Part shown: positions 1 to 9,686 of the stretch, one piece after another
Layout: every line of letters begins with the position of its first letter
How positions within the stretch are numbered: position 1 is the first letter of the stretch
NCBI GenBank assembly: GCA_022768375.1
Contig: JALEMG010000009.1
Location: 1-64,000, forward strand
Source: Lentisphaeria bacterium
GTDB taxonomy: Bacteria; Verrucomicrobiota; Lentisphaeria; Victivallales; Victivallaceae
Length of the DNA: 64,000 nucleotides
Reading direction: 5' to 3'
The notes under the pieces: generated by a model
What the model saw: only the letters and a program-made list of their open reading frames with translations
Told to the model about the DNA's origin: nothing
Databases searched by the model: none
Made by a program: the position numbers and the translations under genes

Positions 1-145
1 ACATCAGGTTCTGGCGGCTGTCAAACGGCAAACGGAATAAAAGCGACCAACGGGAGCGGTTATGCCGGATTGCCGCTTGACTGACGACGGGTTCTGATGT
101 ATCTCGCTCTGATTTACCCACAAATTCCCGTGAAGACCCTATTTT
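1..145. other. Intergenic segment at window edge
   Basis: No gene is visible in the first 145 bases. A short inverted repeat (ACATCAG at 1-7 and CTGATGT at 94-100) is the only structure seen. The glycosidase gene on the minus strand stops at 146, and I see no convincing terminator after it. Confidence 0.5.
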
Positions 146-3100
146 TTAATCCTTTTTTTTGAGAATGAATCCGTAAGTCATGCCCGGTTGCGCCGTCCAT
201 TCCGGCGCGTCGGGTGCGAATTTCACTTTCGGCCCGAGGATCTGCTCGGCGACCATCCCCTCCGGGACAAGCAGTTCCTTCCTGCCGCCCGTCACCGCGT
301 GCAGAATGACGAAATCGTTGCCCGCGTGGACGACGTCCGTTCCCCGCTGGTAGAGGCGGACTCCCGCCCTGCGAAACATCTCCTGCAGGGCGCGCGTTTC
401 CGGAACCAGCGCAGCGGAGAAGTAGTCCGTGCGCGTACCGTCCCTGCGTCCGACGACCGCGAGGTTTTTGCCGCTTTTGGCCACGATCACGTCGCCGCCG
501 GTCGGGCGGAAATTCAATCCGGTGGTGAGATACGCCGGATGGAGGCCGCCGCCGAATTCCTTCGTGCTCGCCCAGTCGACGCGCCACGAGGCGTCGATCC
601 GCTCCACCGGAATTCCGGTCATCTCCGTGATGCCCGAAAGATCGACTTTCTTTCCCGGTTTCAGCACGCCCGGAGCGTAGAACCAGAGCCCGTGGGCGTT
701 CTCGTCGGCCAGTCGCCGTTTCAGCGCGGCGCGCTGGGCGTCGTCCAGTTCAAAGAGGTCGAGAAAAACGTAGAACTTGTGCGCCGGGACCTTGCCGGGA
801 GTCAGCAGATCGCTCAACAGCACCTGCCGACAGGATGCGCCGGAATAGGGAACCACTCGGAACATCTCCCGGAGCAATGCCCGGTAGACGCTGTCGCCCA
901 CGCCGTTGGTCGTGCGCAGGACGGCTTTCTCGTCGTTGACGAAACAGACGTCCGGGACCACCGTCCCGGCGGGCTTCTCCGGGAGCGAGCGGTAGAGTTT
1001 CAGCAGTTTGCCCACGTGCTTGTACTGCAGCGGCTCCCGGAACCACCGCTCATGCAGTTCCATCCAGTGACCGCCCGCGCCCCGCGTCAGCGCGAGGCCG
1101 AAGCCCTTGTCCAGCAGACTCAACGTCATCGCCGGAGTGTCCGCCCCGCCGTTGCGGGCCTGATTGGGCATGTATTCGGTGTAGGTGCGGTAGTCGAATT
1201 CCATGATCGGGATGCCGCCGTTGAGCGTGATCGCCTCCGGCGGCTGCATGATGCCGTCCGGATCGCCGGGGAAGCGATTATTGTACACCGTCGGAGCGAA
1301 AAACAGTTCGCAGTCGCCGCTGGAGACCACTTCGTGCAGACGCAGGTGTCCGCCGGGCTGCCAGTTGTGGAACATGCCGCTGAGCATATCATGATAGCCG
1401 TAATACGCGCCGCTCATGATCCGGCGGCCGGTCTCCTTTTTCACCAGCGCGGCAAAGGTGCGGATCGCTTTGGAGCAGCACGCGCTGCGGAAATCCCACC
1501 AGTCGCTCAAGACCCGGCTCTTGTCCGGGTCGAGGAAAATGCCCTCGTCCCGCACGTTCCACGTCTCCGGGCGCGGGACTTGCGGCGCATACGGCGGCCT
1601 GCCGTTGTATTTGGCGTTCACGAACTTGGCGAAAGCCGCGTGATCCGCCTCGGAATCGCCGTGGTGTATGAAAGGAACTTTTCCGCCGTAGGGGTGACTG
1701 GCCCAAATCCATTCGCTGGTCTGCCCGTCGGCAAACGCGATGCCGATGACGTATTTCGCGTCGCCGGTGGCGCGGAGGTGTTCGATCAGCGCCTTGATCC
1801 CGATCTGCGCGTCGCGCACCCACTTCTCCGAGCCGAGGGTCTGATAATAGTTGTGATAGAGGCGGTGCTCCCGGAACCACTTGATGCGGTCGCCGGGATT
1901 GGCGTCCAGCCACCAGTCGGGCATGTAGGTCTTGAATGTGAGAATGACGTGCGCGTCGGGCATGTTGGCGCGGATCGTCGCCAGCGCGAAGTCCAGCGTG
2001 GAGAAGTCGAACTCGTCCGGGCCTTTCCAGAAATCCCGCAGTGCCGCCCACGTCCGCACGATGTTGCTCCCGGCTCTCGCGGCGTTGGCCACGAAGTGCG
2101 CTTTCTGCATCGGCGCGCCGACGAAACTGCCCGGCAAATCGAAGTAGAACGGCGCGAGTTTCCGCCCGTCCACCTCGAAGTAGGGCCGCGTCCCCGCCCC
2201 CACCAGCCGGACCGTGGGAAACTCCGCCCGCTCCACCTTGCGCGGCGTCATGGCGCAGGAGACTTCCCCGGGGACGGAGAAGTATTCCGGGATCAGTCTG
2301 ACGGTGAAGTCCTTGCCTTTCATCCCGGCGGTAAGTTCGGGGTTGAAGTGCAGTTTGACGTCATTCCACTCGCCCTGCTTCCATTCACCGGAACGGGGCG
2401 TGATCTCCACTCCGAGTTTCCGGGCGTCCCCGGTATCGGAGACCACCTCGACGGTGACCTGCCCGTAATCCGGCACGGCGGCGGACGGCTTGACCGCAAA
2501 GCCGGTCTCGCTGAAGTCCCGGAGTTCCGAGGAGATCCGCGGCCCGATGTAGGCGCAATCGACCCGGTCGCCCCAGATGCCGTGCGGCGGGGTGGCCAGT
2601 TCCACGGCGGGACCGGTCTTGTCCCCGTGAACGTAGCGCCAGTTGCGGTCGCTTTTGAGCGTGAAAACTTCGCCGTTTTCCAGTTCGGCGTAGAGTTCCA
2701 GCAGCAGTCCGGCGGCGGAACCGTAGTTGTCCACGTCGACGACGAAGCGGTTGGCTCCCGCTTTCAGCATTTCGGTCACGTCCACCCGGTCGCAGGTGGA
2801 GAAAAGCGACTTCTTGCCGAACTTGTGCCCGTTCAGGTCGACTTCGGCGGCGTCGTCGGCGGTGTAACGCATCTCCGCCCGCTTCACCGGGGCGGACAAG
2901 TTGAAATCCCTCGTGAAGCGCACCTTGCCGACGGGGTCGTCGGCGATGGCCCACCAGATCCACTGCGCCTGCCAGTTCACCTCCTGCGGGTTGCCGAAGT
3001 ACGGCACCTGATCGCAGAGAAGCACCGGACGTCCCGCGCCCGCGCCGTACTCGACCGTGGCGGTGACCGTCTCGTCCGGCGCGGTGAAGTTCAGAGATTT

Positions 3101-4534
3101 CTCCCCAGGCGTGAGCGTGTGCGCGCGCAAAAGTTTGCCGTCCGCGTCCATGAGTTTCACCGTCACCGCGCGACTGCCGCGCCCGCGCCGCGCGAGGGTG
3201 TATTTCGCGCCGGGATGGATCATGTCGATCGGCTTGGTGCCGGAGACGGCGGCATTCGGGATCAGGTTCGGCTCGGAGAGCGCCCGGACCGCGTAAACCT
3301 TGAATTCGGAGCGTGAATGGACATTGGCCTTAAACGAGATCTCGGTGATCCGCCCGCGCCACGCGGGCTGGTGGCCGAAAAAAAACGTCACCGTCCGCCT
3401 TTCGCCGGAGGGTACTGCGGTGCGGGGCACGAATCCGGAGACTTTCTTGCCGTTTGCCTCCCCGGTGAAACGGAACTCGATCTGGCCGCTTTCGGGAAAA
3501 AACGATGCGTCCAACTCCACCGCTTTGATCTCGGCGGCGTTCCAATTCAACTGCGGGCTGACGATCCGGGTGCTCGGTCCGGCGACACCGGAGATGCCGT
3601 CGTTGGAGAAATCCTCCCGGATCGCGTTCTCCACCGCCCACGTCCGGCTCAGCGTCTTGCCGTCGTACCTCCGGCGCGCGGGATCGTTGGGCGGAAGTTT
3701 GCGGACGTGGAGATTGCGGAACTTCACGTTTCCTTTGTCGAATACGAGCAGATACAGCGAGAGTTTCGTCTCGTCCTCCCGCGCGGTGAAGCGCAGCACC
3801 GCCCTGCCGCTCGCGGAGAGTTTTTTCTGCGGAAAAGGCCGCCGTTTGCCGCCGGGCATGGAGAGCATCAGTCCGCCGACGGCCCCCTCCTCAAGTTCCA
3901 TGTCGCAGACGACCTCGTAATTTTTCCCGGGCTCGATCGGCAGTACCGCCCCGTTGCCGGCGATGATGAATCCGGCGTCATTGGTCTTGGTGATGGAGAA
4001 GACCCCGTCGCGGATCTCGCCCTTGCCCTCCGCGCCCTTGTGCTTGTCGCACCTGCCGGTGAACGTGCGGATGTGGTTGTAGGTGTCGGGATCGACCTGA
4101 CTGAACTGCAGATCGCGGAACTTCACGGTCCCTTTGCCGTAGACCACGAAGTACACCGAGAGTTTGGTCTCGTCCTCCCGCGCGGTGAACCGCAACAGCG
4201 CGGTGCCGCTCGACTTCATCTCCTTTCGCGGCCACGGCGTCCGCTTGCCGCCGGGCATATTGACCATCAGCGCGCCGCGGGTCCCGTCTTCGACCTCGAT
4301 GTCGCAGGAAACTTCATAGTCCTTTCCCGGAACCAGCGGCAGCGGTTTGGAACTCCCCGCGATAAGGAACCCCGGTTCGGCGGTCTTGGTGAAAGTGAAC
4401 ACCCCGTTGCGGACGACGCCGCTGCCCTCCGCCTCCTTCTGAGCGTTGACCTTGCCGGAGAAAATCCCCATGTCGATCTCCCGCGCCGCCAGCAGAAGCG
4501 GCAGCGCGGCCAACAGCAAAAGAATCTTTTTCAC
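146..4534 (-). CDS. Large secreted glycoside hydrolase-like protein (TIM-barrel, beta-galactosidase-like)
   Basis: This 1462-aa protein starts at a GTG preceded by AAGGAG, 7 nt upstream; the Shine-Dalgarno lies in the last codons of the upstream gene. A signal peptide (VKKILLLLAALPLLLAA) indicates export. Residues about 40-135 and 175-265 are a tandem repeat of one beta-rich module, both ending in RFTAREDETKLS-like segments. A further beta-sandwich region follows, with a segment resembling the jelly-roll found in rhamnosidases and galactosidases. From about residue 780 comes a barrel-like domain (PFYFDLPGSFVG..., HVILTFKTYMPDWW, IMEFDYRTYTEYMPNQ), then a Rossmann-like domain as in GH42 enzymes. 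Catalytic residues cannot be assigned by eye. It is the last gene of an operon with a prepilin-like gene and a GH78-type gene, so polysaccharide breakdown is the likely role; the substrate is unknown. Confidence 0.7.
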   Translation of the reverse strand: MKKILLLLAALPLLLAAREIDMGIFSGKVNAQKEAEGSGVVRNGVFTFTKTAEPGFLIAGSSKPLPLVPGKDYEVSCDIEVEDGTRGALMVNMPGGKRTPWPRKEMKSSGTALLRFTAREDETKLSVYFVVYGKGTVKFRDLQFSQVDPDTYNHIRTFTGRCDKHKGAEGKGEIRDGVFSITKTNDAGFIIAGNGAVLPIEPGKNYEVVCDMELEEGAVGGLMLSMPGGKRRPFPQKKLSASGRAVLRFTAREDETKLSLYLLVFDKGNVKFRNLHVRKLPPNDPARRRYDGKTLSRTWAVENAIREDFSNDGISGVAGPSTRIVSPQLNWNAAEIKAVELDASFFPESGQIEFRFTGEANGKKVSGFVPRTAVPSGERRTVTFFFGHQPAWRGRITEISFKANVHSRSEFKVYAVRALSEPNLIPNAAVSGTKPIDMIHPGAKYTLARRGRGSRAVTVKLMDADGKLLRAHTLTPGEKSLNFTAPDETVTATVEYGAGAGRPVLLCDQVPYFGNPQEVNWQAQWIWWAIADDPVGKVRFTRDFNLSAPVKRAEMRYTADDAAEVDLNGHKFGKKSLFSTCDRVDVTEMLKAGANRFVVDVDNYGSAAGLLLELYAELENGEVFTLKSDRNWRYVHGDKTGPAVELATPPHGIWGDRVDCAYIGPRISSELRDFSETGFAVKPSAAVPDYGQVTVEVVSDTGDARKLGVEITPRSGEWKQGEWNDVKLHFNPELTAGMKGKDFTVRLIPEYFSVPGEVSCAMTPRKVERAEFPTVRLVGAGTRPYFEVDGRKLAPFYFDLPGSFVGAPMQKAHFVANAARAGSNIVRTWAALRDFWKGPDEFDFSTLDFALATIRANMPDAHVILTFKTYMPDWWLDANPGDRIKWFREHRLYHNYYQTLGSEKWVRDAQIGIKALIEHLRATGDAKYVIGIAFADGQTSEWIWASHPYGGKVPFIHHGDSEADHAAFAKFVNAKYNGRPPYAPQVPRPETWNVRDEGIFLDPDKSRVLSDWWDFRSACCSKAIRTFAALVKKETGRRIMSGAYYGYHDMLSGMFHNWQPGGHLRLHEVVSSGDCELFFAPTVYNNRFPGDPDGIMQPPEAITLNGGIPIMEFDYRTYTEYMPNQARNGGADTPAMTLSLLDKGFGLALTRGAGGHWMELHERWFREPLQYKHVGKLLKLYRSLPEKPAGTVVPDVCFVNDEKAVLRTTNGVGDSVYRALLREMFRVVPYSGASCRQVLLSDLLTPGKVPAHKFYVFLDLFELDDAQRAALKRRLADENAHGLWFYAPGVLKPGKKVDLSGITEMTGIPVERIDASWRVDWASTKEFGGGLHPAYLTTGLNFRPTGGDVIVAKSGKNLAVVGRRDGTRTDYFSAALVPETRALQEMFRRAGVRLYQRGTDVVHAGNDFVILHAVTGGRKELLVPEGMVAEQILGPKVKFAPDAPEWTAQPGMTYGFILKKKD

Positions 4535-4539
4535 TTTTT

Positions 4540-5346
<807 letters not shown>

Positions 5347-5363
5347 GATTCCGACTTCTCCTT

Positions 5364-6980
5364 TCACTTCGACCGTCTCGAATCGGCGGCGGACGACGGT
5401 TTCGACTCGTTCCGCGACTTGCGGCTCAAATACAGACACGGAGCGCAACTCCACGCATGGCAGGCACTCAGCAGATACGCGTCCCCGTACAACTGCTGGT
5501 GCAGGTCGTCCGGGTTGAACATCTCCCAGAACGTGTCCGCGCCCAGTCTCACCATGCCGCCCCAGTAATCGTGCAGCAGACGGTCCCGCTCGGCCTCCAT
5601 GCCGCAGAGGTCGTAGGCTTCCAGCAAATAGGTGAGCAGATACGGATTGCTGGAGGTGACGACGCCGGGAAGCGTTTTCATCTTCGTCAGCGCCGCCCGC
5701 CCCTCGTCCGCGGAGAAGACCCCGGACAGTACACCCCAGATCTGGGAGGCTTCGGAGACCTGCCGCTCCCTGCCGGAGACCAGAAGTCCGGTCTCCGCGT
5801 CCAGCGCCGCGTGCCGGATGTTGGCGTGCCAGCGGACGGCCTCGGCGGTAAGAGCCGCCGCATCCGCGTCATATCCGAGGGCCCGCGCCAGTTCCGCCGC
5901 GTGTTTCAAGGCGAAAATGTAAACGCATATTTCCGGCGTTTCGATCTCCAGTCCGGGGCAGTGGTCGATGAAAAGACGATAGGCCGGATTGCGGTGCAGT
6001 GTGCAGTCCTCCCCCGCGATCATACCCCGGAAGACCCGAAGTTGCTGCACCGCCAGCGGGTAAAACTCCGCAACGAACGCCTTGTTTCCGTACTCCTGCA
6101 GATGGTCCAGCAGCAGCGCGTTGAAAAGCATCATGTAGTCCGGATAATGGCTGTTGGTGAGCATCCCCGGATACTCGAAAGCACACGTCGCGATCATGCC
6201 GAAATCGTTGGTGTTCGCCGCCAGCAGGCAGATCGAACGTTCCACCAGCGCGTTGTCCCGGTAGGTGACGGCGTTGCATTTGGCCTGCAAGTAGAGGTCG
6301 CCCAGCCACAATCTCCGGTCCCGCTTCGGCCCGTCCTCGAAGCAGGTCTGCATGCAGTCCCGCAGCGTCCGGCCGGCCGCCGTATGGAGTTCGCGCTCCT
6401 CCGGCGTCAATCCGGCGGGCGTTTCCGGCAGAAAATTGTGCGCCGCCACCGTATCGAAGCGGACCCGGTCGAAAACCAGCCGGTTCGGCGTGGCGATGAC
6501 GTCGATCCGCAGATAGCGGCAGGCATAGCGCCGGGGCAGACGGACGACCCCGGGCAGTACGTCGATCTTGATGTACTCCTCCTGGATCCACCCCTGACTG
6601 AGTTTGCCCTTGAAATCTTCGCTCCGGTACTCCAGTTCGTACGGAAGTTCCGCCGCCAGCAGCCGCAGCGACACCGGCGAATCGCAATACCCGGTGGCGG
6701 TGTGCATGGTGAATTCAAAATACCCGACATGATGCTCGCCGAAGTCCAGAATCAGCGAACTTTTCTTCGGCCACTCCATGCCCGGCAGTTCCTCCGCGCC
6801 GCCGACGGTCTCCGCCCGGACCCCCTGATATGCCGTTTCGTCCGGCACGGTGCGCACGAAATCGCGGGGAAACGCGTCCCGATGCTCCGGTTCCCGCCGC
6901 AAACTCTCCGCCTGTTCCGCCCACGCCCGGCGCATCGCCGCCAGCCCGGTCAGATCGAACTCCGTCACCTTGAAATCCAT
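5364..6980 (-). CDS. GH78-type alpha-L-rhamnosidase (six-hairpin glycosidase)
   Basis: The 538-aa protein has an N-terminal beta-sandwich ([17 protein letters not shown], then [11 protein letters not shown]) followed by an (alpha/alpha)6 barrel with the GH78 signature [16 protein letters not shown]. Asp and Arg of this segment, and the later [11 protein letters not shown] with [12 protein letters not shown], are typical of family 78, where a Glu acts as general acid. No signal peptide is seen, so it is probably cytoplasmic, acting on oligosaccharides already taken up. It is the first gene of the operon with the prepilin-like and large glycosidase genes, facing a divergent AraC regulator, which fits rhamnoside induction. 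Family assignment is strong; substrate is inferred. Confidence 0.8.
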   Translation of the reverse strand: MDFKVTEFDLTGLAAMRRAWAEQAESLRREPEHRDAFPRDFVRTVPDETAYQGVRAETVGGAEELPGMEWPKKSSLILDFGEHHVGYFEFTMHTATGYCDSPVSLRLLAAELPYELEYRSEDFKGKLSQGWIQEEYIKIDVLPGVVRLPRRYACRYLRIDVIATPNRLVFDRVRFDTVAAHNFLPETPAGLTPEERELHTAAGRTLRDCMQTCFEDGPKRDRRLWLGDLYLQAKCNAVTYRDNALVERSICLLAANTNDFGMIATCAFEYPGMLTNSHYPDYMMLFNALLLDHLQEYGNKAFVAEFYPLAVQQLRVFRGMIAGEDCTLHRNPAYRLFIDHCPGLEIETPEICVYIFALKHAAELARALGYDADAAALTAEAVRWHANIRHAALDAETGLLVSGRERQVSEASQIWGVLSGVFSADEGRAALTKMKTLPGVVTSSNPYLLTYLLEAYDLCGMEAERDRLLHDYWGGMVRLGADTFWEMFNPDDLHQQLYGDAYLLSACHAWSCAPCLYLSRKSRNESKPSSAADSRRSK

Positions 6981-7027
6981 ATTTTTTTCTCATCCCCGCA
7001 GGTTTTCCCGATGTAATACTATAGTTA

Positions 7028-7056
7028 AATATACCCCGGTAAAAACACAAAAACCA
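7028..7056 (-). promoter_or_regulatory. Promoter of the rhamnosidase operon
   Basis: On the minus strand, -10 TATATT (7028-7033) and a poor -35 TGGTTT (7051-7056) are separated by 17 bp. The weak -35 overlaps an AraC-type half-site, as in class II activation. Confidence 0.55.
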
Positions 7057-7080
7057 TGATTTTTCCGTCAATAACCATGA
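7052..7080 (-). promoter_or_regulatory. Putative AraC-family operator: direct repeat TCATGGTT
   Basis: AACCATGA occurs at 7052-7059 and 7073-7080 (TCATGGTT read on the minus strand), 21 bp apart, i.e. two helical turns. The proximal copy overlaps the -35 of the rhamnosidase promoter. The regulator encoded next door is the obvious candidate ligand. Confidence 0.5.
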
Positions 7081-7138
7081 GAAAACGTTCAAATTCATAA
7101 AATCCCCCGGAAATCGCGCGATTTTTTCCGAAGGCGGT

Positions 7139-7167
7139 TTGTAAAAGATCCCGGACGTGGCTACATT
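7139..7167 (+). promoter_or_regulatory. Promoter of the AraC regulator gene
   Basis: TTGTAA (7139-7144), 17 bp, TACATT (7162-7167), about 38 bp upstream of the ATG. Confidence 0.6.
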
Positions 7168-7204
7168 AATTTGCGGACCGGAAAATCCGAACGGGGAAAA
7201 CGAT

Positions 7205-8095
7205 ATGCCGACGGTGAAGGAATACAAATGGGAGCGCTTCCGCAGGATCGCGGATTTCCCGCTGGCCGTGCGGATCGTGCGGGACAGCAGGACCGTCACG
7301 CTTCCCCATTCCCACGACTTCACCGAACTGCTGCTGGTGACCAGCGGGACCGGCAGTTACATCACTCCCGGCGGCGAATACCAGTTGGAACAGGGCGATA
7401 TTTTTCTGCTCACCCCGGGACAGAGCCACGCCTTCGCCAATCAGCACCATCTGATGATCTACAACGTGCTGTGGCAGACGGACATGTTCGATTTCGACCT
7501 CCGGGACCTGACCAGCGCCCCCGGGTACCATCTGTTTTTCCATCTGGAGCCCAACTCCAGGGAAGACAATCAGTTCAAGCGGCATCTGCGCCTGAACGAG
7601 TCCCAGTTGGCCCGGGCCAAAGAACTGATCGAGAAGATCGATCGGGAACTGACCGCGCAGGGGGAATGCTTTCAGTTGGCGGTCTATTCGCTGCTGGGGG
7701 AGTTGTTCGTGATGATCTGCCGGCTCTGCATGGCCGCCCGGGACGACCGCGGCAATGAACTGCAGAAGATCGCCAAAGCGGTCAACTACATGAACGGCAA
7801 TCTGGCCAAACCGCTGACCCGCGCGAAACTGGCGAAGTTGGTCAACATGTCGGAGGCGTCGTTTTTCCGGCATTTCAAGCGCGCCATGGGGCTGTCGCCG
7901 ATGGAATATCTGCAAACGCTGCGCTTGAGCGCGGCGGAAAAACTGCTTCAGACCTCCGAACTGCCGCTGGCGGTCATCGCCGAAAAGTGCGGTTTTTACG
8001 ACAGCAACTACTTCGGGATGGTGTTCCGCAAACGTTACAAGATCACGCCGCACCGGTTCCGGACGCTTTTCCGCAATCGCACCGAAGACGTTTGA
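7205..8095 (+). CDS. AraC-family transcriptional regulator with cupin sensor domain
   Basis: This 296-aa protein has an N-terminal cupin (LPHSHDFTELLLVTSGTGSYITPGG, then LLTPGQSHAF) that would bind a sugar. The C-terminal pair of helix-turn-helices includes LAKLVNMSEASFFRHFKRAMG and LAVIAEKCGFYDSNYFGMVFRKRY. The architecture is that of RhaS/RhaR and other sugar-sensing AraC proteins. The ATG at 7205 was chosen over an upstream in-frame start because it follows GGGGAAAA and keeps the cupin complete. It is transcribed divergently from the GH78 operon and probably activates it in response to rhamnose or a rhamnoside; the ligand is an inference. Confidence 0.85.
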   Translation: MPTVKEYKWERFRRIADFPLAVRIVRDSRTVTLPHSHDFTELLLVTSGTGSYITPGGEYQLEQGDIFLLTPGQSHAFANQHHLMIYNVLWQTDMFDFDLRDLTSAPGYHLFFHLEPNSREDNQFKRHLRLNESQLARAKELIEKIDRELTAQGECFQLAVYSLLGELFVMICRLCMAARDDRGNELQKIAKAVNYMNGNLAKPLTRAKLAKLVNMSEASFFRHFKRAMGLSPMEYLQTLRLSAAEKLLQTSELPLAVIAEKCGFYDSNYFGMVFRKRYKITPHRFRTLFRNRTEDV

Positions 8096-8350
8096 AAAAG
8101 GTACTGAAAGAGGAGTAAAAAATCAAGAAATCCGCCCCCGGGCGGTCGCTTCGCGGGGGACTTCGCGGTGTGGTGTTTTTTGAGGGGGCTCCTCGCCCTT
8201 CAAACTCCCCCCGGCAAGGTTTCGCACCCTTGCACCCCCGGGGAAAAAACTTTTTTTCCCACACCTTCTTTCCTCATCTGCGGAAACGGGTTGACGCCGC
8301 ATCTTTGCTGCGGCCTCCGTTACCCGTATTGCAGCGGCTACGGCCCCCTT
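8096..8350. other. Intergenic region with possible dispersed GC-rich element
   Basis: No gene is supported here. The stretch 8187-8255 shares an ordered pattern (CTCGCCC, then GGCAAGG, then CCCTTGCACCCC) with 37380-37455, suggesting two diverged copies of one intergenic element. Minus-strand translations of it are not protein-like. Confidence 0.35.
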
Positions 8351-8962
8351 TCACCGTGCGCTCTTGACTGCGGCCCCTCCCCGGTGCGGCAACACCGCTG
8401 TCACATCGGTCATGTGCACTTCCGCCGCCGTCTCCCCCATATTCTCCATCGAGTGAGTCTGATCACCCCGATAGCAAAGAAAATCTCCGGTTTCCAAGAC
8501 CGCGCTGTTTTCCCCGCTGGCGAACTTCACCCGCCCCCGGATCACCATGACGTACTCGCGGCACCCGTCCGCGTGCGCCTCCGAAACGTGGCACACTCCG
8601 GGAGCCAGCGTCACATGGTACATTTCCATCCCGTCCGGCATTCCGGGCGCGGTGAGCAGGCGGAAACGGGTCCCGCCGTTCTCGTAATCGATCCGCGCCT
8701 GTTCCTCCGCCGCCAGACGGTGAAAATATTCCGGAGCCTTCCGCTCCCCGCTCACCAGCACGGAAATATCCAGATCCAGCGCCTGCGCCGCTTTCCAGAG
8801 GATCACCAGCGTCGGATTCACCCGTCCGCTTTCGATCTGGGACAGCATCGCCTTGGAAATTCCGCTCGCCCGGGACAGATCTCCCAGCGACAACCGCTGT
8901 GCCAGACGTTCCCGCTTCAAATTTTCGCCGACCGGGGGCGGTTCCGTAAAAGTTCTGTTCAT
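8351..8962 (-). CDS. XRE-family regulator with C-terminal cupin
   Basis: The 203-aa product starts at an ATG after GAAGG. Residues about 12-65 form a lambda-repressor-like HTH (LKRERLAQRLSLGDLSRASG, ISKAMLSQIESGRVNPT). The C-terminal half is a small cupin (MYHVTLAPGVCHVSEAH, FLCYRGDQTHSMEN). This HTH-cupin layout matches PuuR/SutR-type regulators that sense small metabolites. It is divergent from marC and their -10 boxes overlap, so it could control marC, itself, or both. The ligand is unknown. Confidence 0.85.
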   Translation of the reverse strand: MNRTFTEPPPVGENLKRERLAQRLSLGDLSRASGISKAMLSQIESGRVNPTLVILWKAAQALDLDISVLVSGERKAPEYFHRLAAEEQARIDYENGGTRFRLLTAPGMPDGMEMYHVTLAPGVCHVSEAHADGCREYVMVIRGRVKFASGENSAVLETGDFLCYRGDQTHSMENMGETAAEVHMTDVTAVLPHRGGAAVKSAR

Positions 8963-8999
8963 GATAATAACCTTCGTCCAATATTTTTTACAAAACAAC

Positions 9000-9028
9000 T
9001 TGCTTTTTTTCCTTTTCCGATGTATAAT
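9000..9028 (+). promoter_or_regulatory. Promoter of marC
   Basis: TTGCTT (9000-9005), 17 bp, TATAAT (9023-9028). The -10 overlaps the -10 of the opposing XRE-cupin promoter. Confidence 0.65.
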
Positions 9029-9054
9029 ATATCATACAAAAGAAAATATTTCAA
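9026..9054 (-). promoter_or_regulatory. Promoter of the XRE-cupin gene
   Basis: Minus strand TTGAAA (9049-9054), 17 bp, TATATT (9026-9031). Confidence 0.65.
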
Positions 9055-9077
9055 ACACAAGGCAAAATTTGCGGACC

Positions 9078-9674
9078 ATGGAGACATTTTGGAAGGACGC
9101 ATTCAAGATCGCGGTGCTGCTCAACCCCGGTGCGGTGCTGGCGGCGTTTCTCGCGTTGACCGGGAACCGCGGCGCCGCGTTCCGCCGCCGGATCGCGGCG
9201 CTGACGGCGTTGACAACGCTGGCGGCGGGGTGCGTGGTGTTATTCAGCGGCACGATGATCTTTTCCCTGCTGGACATCAACCTGAACCAGTTCCGGGTCG
9301 GCGGCGGAATCATCTTGATGATCTGCGCGATCATGATGGTCTGGGGCCGGGAGGACCGGATCTCCGGCGGACCTGTGCCGGATTCCTCCATCTCGGTCGT
9401 GCCCCTGGCCATTCCCATGGCGATGGGACCGGGAACAACGGCGGGGTTGATCGTCATCGCCGGGGAACACGGAAGTTCCGGCTGGGAATGCGGAACCGCC
9501 GTGAGCGCGCTGGCGGCGGGAGTGCTGGTGCTTTTCGCCGTGCTGACGACGGGCGCCCTCTCGGAGAGATGGTTCAACCGCACGATACTCTCGGTAATCA
9601 CCCGGCTCACGGGACTGTTTCTTTCCGCGATTGCGGCAAAAATGATCCTGATCGGAGTCGGAAATTCCCTGTGA
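9078..9674 (+). CDS. MarC family (UPF0056) inner-membrane protein
   Basis: The 198-aa protein starts METFWKDAFKIAVLLNPGAVLAAFLALTG and shows about six hydrophobic segments. LLNPGAVLAAFLALT and VVPLAIPMAMGPGTTAGLIV are the two half-repeats typical of MarC/YchE/YhgN proteins. Length is normal for the family. Function is unknown; early claims of a role in multiple antibiotic resistance were not upheld for MarC. The start was placed after the promoter; the longer reading frame upstream overlaps the promoter and lacks membrane character. It is probably controlled by the divergent XRE-cupin regulator. Confidence 0.85.
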   Translation: METFWKDAFKIAVLLNPGAVLAAFLALTGNRGAAFRRRIAALTALTTLAAGCVVLFSGTMIFSLLDINLNQFRVGGGIILMICAIMMVWGREDRISGGPVPDSSISVVPLAIPMAMGPGTTAGLIVIAGEHGSSGWECGTAVSALAAGVLVLFAVLTTGALSERWFNRTILSVITRLTGLFLSAIAAKMILIGVGNSL

Positions 9675-9686
9675 CCATCTCCCGCT

